8,151 nt of DNA, from positions 1 to 8,151 of the forward strand of contig JAEKLK010000013.1 of assembly GCA_019509895.1 (NCBI GenBank). Direction: 5' to 3'. Shown here piece after piece: positions 7,118-8,151 of the stretch. Source of the DNA: Betaproteobacteria bacterium (GTDB lineage: Bacteria > Pseudomonadota > Gammaproteobacteria > Burkholderiales > SG8-39). Each line of letters opens with the position of its first letter. The stretch's first letter is position 1. Below the pieces are notes generated by a model, which was not told the DNA's origin, did no database searches, and saw only the letters and a program-made list of their open reading frames with translations. A program made the translations under genes and the position numbers.

Positions 7118-7908
7118 CGCCGGTGGAAGCGATTCGGCATGCGCTGCCCGCGACCGGCGGCAAAGCCGGCGGCGAGCGCATGCCAGGTGAAATCCTGCGC
7201 TTCGCCCACCGCGTCGGCCACCGACGCGCCATGGGCAAGCCGCGCCGCGATCGCCGATGCGAGCGTGCAACCCGAGCCGTGATAGTCCGCCGGCAGCCGC
7301 GGCCAGCGATCTTCGCGCACCACGCCACGCTGATCGTAGAGCGTATTCACGACTTCGGCGCCGCCTTCGTGGGTGCCAGTCACGAGGACATATCGGCAGC
7401 CCGCGTCGACGAGCTGCTGCGCGCACTCGCGCAGCTCGCGCGCGCCGCGCGCAAGTCGCCGCGCTTCCAGGCTGTTCGGCGTGAGCACCGTCGTGCGCGG
7501 CAGGACCGCCTCGCGCAGCGCGGCGATGGCGTCATCGCTCGCCAGCGGATCGCCGCGTCCGCTGGCGAGCACCGGGTCGACCACGAACGGCACGTCGGCG
7601 TGGCGCGCGACGATCTCACCAACCGCGCGCGCGTTCGCGGCGGAGCCGAGCACGCCCGCCTTGAAGGCCGCGACGCGTGCGTCCTCGAGCACGAGCCGCG
7701 CCTGCTCTTCGATCCACGCGCGCTCGAGCGCCCAGAGCTGCGCGACGCCGCGCGTATCCTGCGCCGTGATCGCGGTGACGACCGACATCGGATGGCAGCC
7801 TAGAGCGGCCAGCGTGAGGAGATCCGCCTGCAGTCCCGCGCCGCCGGTTGGATCCGAGGCGGCGAAGGAAAGTACGATCGGCGGCGCCGCCTGAACGGAC
7901 GTCGACAT
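7114..7908 (-). CDS. thiD: Hydroxymethylpyrimidine/phosphomethylpyrimidine kinase ThiD
   Basis: Phosphorylates the thiamine pyrimidine precursor to the diphosphate that ThiE uses. The 264-residue ribokinase-like protein has normal length. SFAASDPTGGAGLQADLLTL at 14-33 is the family N-terminal motif. ITAQDTRGV lies at 47-55. FKAGVLGS at 82-89 is the KxGMLGS motif with Val in place of Met. VVDPVLASGRGDPL at 109-122 and LTPNSLEA at 142-149 are substrate- and ATP-site segments. HGSGCTLASAIAA at 210-222 is the anion-hole motif with Cys214. The ATG at 7908 is the first gene start on this strand after the divergent rubredoxin, so the cluster's promoter must lie in the 22-bp gap or inside the rubredoxin coding region. 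An AAGGGG run sits about 14 nt upstream, rather far for a ribosome site. Whether it does both phosphorylations or only one cannot be told from sequence. Confidence 0.95.
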   Translation of the reverse strand: MSTSVQAAPPIVLSFAASDPTGGAGLQADLLTLAALGCHPMSVVTAITAQDTRGVAQLWALERAWIEEQARLVLEDARVAAFKAGVLGSAANARAVGEIVARHADVPFVVDPVLASGRGDPLASDDAIAALREAVLPRTTVLTPNSLEARRLARGARELRECAQQLVDAGCRYVLVTGTHEGGAEVVNTLYDQRGVVREDRWPRLPADYHGSGCTLASAIAARLAHGASVADAVGEAQDFTWHALAAGFAAGRGQRMPNRFHRR

Positions 7909-7918
7909 GAGTTAATAT
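7891..7918 (+). promoter_or_regulatory. Candidate sigma70 promoter for rubredoxin in the divergent gap
   Basis: TAATAT at 7913-7918 matches the -10 consensus TATAAT at four of six positions and is the only AT-rich hexamer in this GC-rich neighbourhood. A poor -35 candidate, CTGAAC at 7891-7896, is 16 bp upstream inside the thiD coding start. Transcription would begin near 7925, only about 6 nt before the ATG at 7931 but about 21 nt before the GTG at 7946. On the minus strand the same bases read TATTAA and may serve thiD as well. The evidence is base composition and hexamer match only. Confidence 0.3.
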
Positions 7919-7930
7919 CCGACCCCTTCT

Positions 7931-8116
7931 ATGACGGAAAATCAAGTGCAGTACAAGACGTGGATGTGCCTGATCTGCGGGTTCGTCTACGATGAAGCAG
8001 CCGGATTGCCCGACGAGGGCCTCGCCGCGGGCACGCGCTGGGAGGACGTGCCGATGAACTGGACGTGTCCGGAATGCGGCGCGCGCAAGGAAGACTTCGA
8101 AATGGTGGAGATCTGA
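7931..8116 (+). CDS. Rubredoxin
   Basis: A small cytoplasmic one-iron electron carrier. At 61 residues from the ATG, it binds Fe through four cysteines in two CxxC knuckles: C13-L-I-C16-G and C46-P-E-C49-G. The family's aromatic core (YKTW, FVYDE, W43TCPECG) and acidic C-terminus are intact. Start choice is open. The ATG at 7931 has no Shine-Dalgarno. An in-frame GTG at 7946 has GGAA 6 nt upstream and would give a 56-residue protein beginning (M)QYKTWMCLIC, which matches the start and length I recall for betaproteobacterial rubredoxins. I report the longer frame as the outer limit. The gene diverges from thiD and is alone on its strand in this window. Its redox partner is unknown; rubredoxins serve alkane hydroxylases, oxidative-stress enzymes and others, and nothing nearby decides between them. 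Confidence 0.93.
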   Translation: MTENQVQYKTWMCLICGFVYDEAAGLPDEGLAAGTRWEDVPMNWTCPECGARKEDFEMVEI

Positions 8117-8121
8117 TACGG

Positions 8122-8144
8122 TAAAATGCGCCGAATCGGCGCAT
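8122..8144. repeat. TAAAAT box plus perfect GC-rich inverted repeat after rubredoxin
   Basis: Six bases after the rubredoxin stop there is TAAAAT (8122-8127), a five-of-six match to a sigma70 -10 box. It overlaps a perfect inverted repeat, ATGCGCCGA (8126-8134), a single A, and TCGGCGCAT (8136-8144). As RNA it would be an 8-bp stem with a 3-nt loop. Read on the plus strand no T-run follows, so it is not a good rubredoxin terminator. Read on the minus strand the stem is followed by TTTAC, a weak terminator shape. An ATG at 8143 sits on the right arm and may start the next gene, of which only three codons are visible. I favour a promoter/leader for that gene, but a bidirectional terminator or operator is possible. 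Confidence 0.4.
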
Positions 8145-8151
8145 GTCCTCG

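Noticed and set aside
7118..7426. N-terminal extension of thiE reading through thiD
   Set aside because: The added 103 residues are Arg-rich out-of-frame thiD translation. The family start MRLRGLYAVTP fits the ATG at 7117 exactly.
7909..7930. Possible TPP (THI-box) riboswitch upstream of thiD
   Set aside because: The leader space is far too short for a riboswitch of about 100 nt, and the neighbouring sequence is rubredoxin coding DNA.

Overview
This is a gene-dense, GC-rich (roughly two-thirds G+C by eye) stretch of ordinary bacterial chromosome, most likely from a betaproteobacterium. The grounds are protein style and gene order. An RNB-family ribonuclease, a TonB-type protein and mtgA in a row, and a thiD-thiE-hemL cluster divergent from a small rubredoxin, are arrangements I associate with Burkholderiales and related orders. 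That is recalled knowledge, not a database result. I see no mobile element, CRISPR array, tRNA, rRNA or foreign-looking island, and there is no stretch over 300 bases without a gene.

Left half, plus strand (1-4657): a 5'-truncated RNB-domain exoribonuclease, then an inner-membrane TonB-like protein, the monofunctional peptidoglycan glycosyltransferase MtgA, and the magnesium transporter MgtE. The gaps are 31, 3 and 12 bp, so these four are probably co-transcribed. They cover RNA decay, envelope energy transduction, cell-wall polymerisation and Mg2+ uptake; three are envelope functions. They look like a conserved neighbourhood rather than one pathway. The aroE gene that I recall lying between the TonB-like gene and mtgA in many Burkholderiales is absent here.

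Right half, minus strand (7908 down to 4620): thiD, thiE and hemL are joined by ATGA stop/start overlaps and followed by a GNAT acetyltransferase gene. ThiD phosphorylates the thiamine pyrimidine and ThiE joins it to the thiazole phosphate. HemL makes 5-aminolevulinate for tetrapyrroles, so this is a cofactor-biosynthesis operon. The 3' end of the GNAT gene overlaps the convergent 3' end of mgtE by 38 bp.

Right edge, plus strand: a rubredoxin gene diverges from thiD with only 22 bp (or 37 bp, depending on its start) between start codons. It is followed by a TAAAAT box and a perfect GC-rich inverted repeat that probably belong to the start of the next gene, outside the window.

I found no convincing undescribed system. 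The second-look items are modest: the missing aroE, an Asp-to-Glu change in the RNB metal-binding motif, an orphan TonB without the usual proline-rich linker, the compressed thiD/rubredoxin divergent region with an uncertain rubredoxin start, the chained translational coupling, the convergent coding overlap, and the terminal palindrome.
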